Source: Methanothermococcus okinawensis
Lineage (GTDB): Archaea > AGJL01 > Methanococci > Methanococcales > Methanococcaceae
Assembly (NCBI GenBank): GCA_015661585.1
Contig: DQVU01000232.1
Location: forward strand, 1-7,091
Reading direction: 5' to 3'
DNA length: 7,091 nucleotides
This document shows, one piece after another, positions 5,882-7,091 of this stretch (position 1 is the stretch's first letter; the number at the start of each line of letters is the position of its first letter). Both the position numbers and the translations under genes were made by a program. The notes below the pieces were generated by a model. The model was not told the DNA's origin. It did no database searches and worked only from the letters and a program-made list of their open reading frames with translations.

Positions 5882-5897
5882 AGTTATAAATAATATA
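5882..5897. promoter_or_regulatory. TATA-like sequence usable on either strand
   Basis: The stretch reads AGTTATAAATAATATA on + and TATATTATTTATAACT on -. On - it would start the RecJ transcript with a leader of about 80 bases containing the AGGTG site. On + it would start a transcript entering the second repeated element. A nearer - strand candidate, GAATATAAGTAT (5801-5812), would put the start inside or past the RecJ ribosome binding site, so is less likely. Confidence 0.3.
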
Positions 5898-5982
5898 CCT
5901 TAGTACTCATCACAGTAATAATAATTAAAAATAATAAAAAGGAAGTGAAGTTATTAACTGTAGCTATGTCTCAGGATGTTTT

Positions 5983-6133
5983 TTTCTGAACACTAAAATA
6001 TGATGGGAAATTCTGCCAGCGGTATAAGAGCTATCCCACAGTTATAGTTAAAAGATATTCGTAGAATTCCCAATGTTCAGAAATAGAGGGAAGATATATT
6101 TATATTCGAGGTAGAGAGTTTTTTATTTTTTAA
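5983..6133 (+). repeat. Repeated hairpin element, copy 2 (possible structured RNA with T-rich tail)
   Basis: 5' arm TTTCTGAACACTAAAATAT (5983-6001) differs from copy 1 at one of 19 positions. The outer stem, 5983-5992 with TGTTCAGAAA (6074-6083), is ten perfect pairs. The inner stem is TGGGAAATTCT (6004-6014) with AGAATTCCCA (6063-6072), ten pairs and one bulged A. The 3' side has a single unpaired base between stems; the 5' side has the conserved 11-base bulge CTAAAATATGA. GATATATTTATATTC (6093-6107) and AGAGTTTTTTATTTTTTAA (6115-6133) are identical to copy 1. The enclosed 48 bases are not similar to those of copy 1. It lies 206 bases upstream of the RecJ start; copy 1 lies 223 bases upstream of the tfx start. 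Confidence 0.72.
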
Positions 6134-6161
6134 CAACTTCTTCATTATTTTTTACCTAATA

Positions 6162-6208
6162 TTTTTATAATAATTTTTATTAATTTTTTTAAACCATCAC
6201 TTTGATGG
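6162..6208 (+). promoter_or_regulatory. Candidate argH promoter and 5' leader hairpin
   Basis: TTTTTATAATAA (6162-6173) is a TATA-like sequence. About 25 bases after it is the perfect hairpin CCATCA-CTT-TGATGG (6194-6208), so the transcript would begin at or in this stem. About 100 leader bases follow before argH, including a T-rich tract at 6242-6277 that might cause early termination. This could be simple leader sequence or a control point for arginine synthesis; the sequence does not decide. Confidence 0.3.
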
Positions 6209-6299
6209 AAAATAGGGTATAGTATGGAGAACATTTATCTGATTTTAATTATCTTTATTTTTTATTTTATTATTATTTAATAAATCCTATTAAATTCCT

Positions 6300-6305
6300 A
6301 GGTGG
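6300..6305 (+). promoter_or_regulatory. Ribosome binding site fixing a TTG start for argH
   Basis: AGGTGG lies four bases (TACC) before TTG at 6310-6312. No in-frame ATG or GTG exists close upstream. The next in-frame ATG (6367) would remove the conserved N-terminal ILRRGRL and the helix after it, so the TTG is the start. Confidence 0.8.
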
Positions 6306-6309
6306 TACC

Positions 6310-7091
6310 TTGAGTAAGAACATACTGAGAAGAGGACGTCTTTCCAACATTACAGAGGAAAAAGTTATGGAGTACACCACAAGTTTATCCTTCGACAGGG
6401 AGATATTTGAAAGTGATATCCTATGTGATATTGCCCATACTAAGATGTTGATGGAGAGGAAGATCATCCCAGAGAAAGATGCCAGAAAGATAATAGAAGA
6501 ACTTATAAAGATACTGAAAGAGGGAATAGATATCTTAGATCTAGATCCCTCCCTAGAGGATATCCATATAGTAATCGAAAACGAACTTATAAAGAGACTG
6601 GGGGAGGATGTTGCAGGGAAGATGCACACCGGTAGAAGTAGAAACGATCAAGTTGCAACAGATATTAGAATGACTTTAAGGGAGAAGGTACTCCTTATAT
6701 TGAAGAAACTTATAAACCTGGAGAAAACCCTTCTCTCCCTTGCAGAGGAACATGTAGAAACCCTCTTCGTAGGATACACCCACCTACAGCATGCCCAACC
6801 TACAACCTACGGACACCATCTATTAAGTTACGTCTCCATGCTTGAAAGGGATATCCAGAGACTACTGGATACATATAAGAGGATAAACATCTCACCATTA
6901 GGATGTGGAGCCATGGCTACAACAGGTTTCAACATAGATAGAAAGAGAACTATGGAGTTGCTGGGGTTTGAGGATCTCATTGAAAACTCCATGGATGGTG
7001 TCTCTACGAGGGATTTCATCTTGGAGGTTATGGCGGATCTATCTATCCTTGGAACAAATTTATCTAAGATATGTGAGGAGTTGATACTCTT
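6310..7091 (+). CDS. argH: Argininosuccinate lyase, 5' part (runs off the window)
   Basis: Last step of arginine synthesis in the cytoplasm: argininosuccinate is split to arginine and fumarate by a homotetramer of the fumarase/aspartase superfamily. The window holds 260 complete codons of a protein usually 450-490 residues long. Visible landmarks, counted from TTG as residue 1: ILRRGRL (5-11); FDREIFESDILCDIAH (28-43); EDIHIVIENELIKRLG (83-98), corresponding to the family's first conserved block; HTGRSRNDQ (106-114); and YTHLQHAQPTT (156-166), whose H161 aligns with the family's active-site histidine. PLGCGAMATTGFNIDR (196-211) aligns with the usual PLGSGALAGTTFPIDR. The GSSxMPQKKNP signature loop is beyond the end. 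The start is TTG with a strong ribosome binding site. It is read divergently from the RecJ-like gene and has a long leader. No frameshift is seen in the visible part. Confidence 0.96.
   Translation, partial: MSKNILRRGRLSNITEEKVMEYTTSLSFDREIFESDILCDIAHTKMLMERKIIPEKDARKIIEELIKILKEGIDILDLDPSLEDIHIVIENELIKRLGEDVAGKMHTGRSRNDQVATDIRMTLREKVLLILKKLINLEKTLLSLAEEHVETLFVGYTHLQHAQPTTYGHHLLSYVSMLERDIQRLLDTYKRINISPLGCGAMATTGFNIDRKRTMELLGFEDLIENSMDGVSTRDFILEVMADLSILGTNLSKICEELIL

Larger units (their letters stand above)
5778..6309. other. Noncoding region between the divergent RecJ-like and argH genes
   Basis: About 530 bases separate two divergently read genes, far more than two promoters need. It contains two TATA-like sequences for the RecJ side, the second copy of the repeated hairpin element (5983-6133), a TATA-like sequence and a perfect small hairpin for the argH side (6162-6208), and a long T-rich tract (6242-6277) within the presumed argH leader. 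I see no RNA gene of a known family and no protein gene. Confidence 0.65.

Noticed and set aside
5906..5914. On -, GTGATGA resembles the C box of a C/D-box guide RNA.
   Set aside because: No CTGA D box or internal C'/D' pair occurs on that strand within the usual 50-70 bases.
6224..6280. An 18-codon hydrophobic frame in the argH leader (begins MENIYL), a possible leader peptide.
   Set aside because: Its Ile/Phe-rich content is what any T-rich tract encodes, the upstream GGGTAT is a poor ribosome binding site, and it has no arginine codons, as would be expected for arginine control.
6273..7019. Open frames on - opposite argH.
   Set aside because: They lie fully antisense to a strongly conserved argH coding region, have no ribosome binding sites, and read as low-complexity Ser/Ile sequence.

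Overview
The window looks like a chromosome segment from a thermophilic or hyperthermophilic methanogen of the order Methanococcales. Four things point there: strongly AT-rich DNA (especially between genes), heavy use of AGA/AGG and ATA codons, ribosome binding sites of the GGTGA/AGGTGG type, and a gene set (Dim2-like KH protein, Tfx, archaeal RecJ-like nuclease) typical of methanogenic Euryarchaeota. The genus cannot be fixed from the sequence alone.

Layout. 1-301 is noncoding, T-rich then A/T-rich. A Dim2/Pno1-like KH-domain protein is on + (302-868) and converges, with a 33-base gap, on a four-gene cluster on the - strand. Read in its own direction the cluster is Tfx regulator (3558-3133), methylthioinosine/methylthioadenosine phosphorylase (about 3123-2356), TsaC/Sua5-type threonylcarbamoyl-AMP synthase (2344-1724) and RlmE/FtsJ rRNA 2'-O-methyltransferase (1705-902). 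Gaps of 9, 11 and 18 bases indicate one transcript. Next come about 800 noncoding bases (3559-4355), a RecJ-like DHH nuclease on - (5777-4356), about 530 noncoding bases (5778-6309), and argH on + (6310 to past the end), which starts at TTG.

The genes are core housekeeping. The KH protein, TsaC and RlmE serve ribosome assembly, tRNA modification and rRNA modification. The phosphorylase salvages the thionucleoside by-product of SAM chemistry. Tfx is a methanogen DNA-binding regulator. RecJ serves DNA repair and replication, and ArgH makes arginine.

The unusual material lies between the genes and at one start site. (1) A roughly 150-175-base element occurs twice in the same orientation (3781-3953 and 5983-6133), on either side of the RecJ gene. 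Each copy has a long imperfect hairpin whose outer stem keeps pairing through a compensatory T-A to C-G change, a conserved one-sided bulge, an identical 15-base AT box, and an identical 19-base T-rich tail. This suggests an undescribed small RNA, a structured leader, or a small repeat element. (2) The phosphorylase has no ATG, GTG or TTG between the in-frame TGA of Tfx and its conserved N-terminus. The best start is an ATA codon behind a good GGTGAT ribosome binding site. (3) Sequence just downstream of RecJ contains a run of short perfect hairpins.
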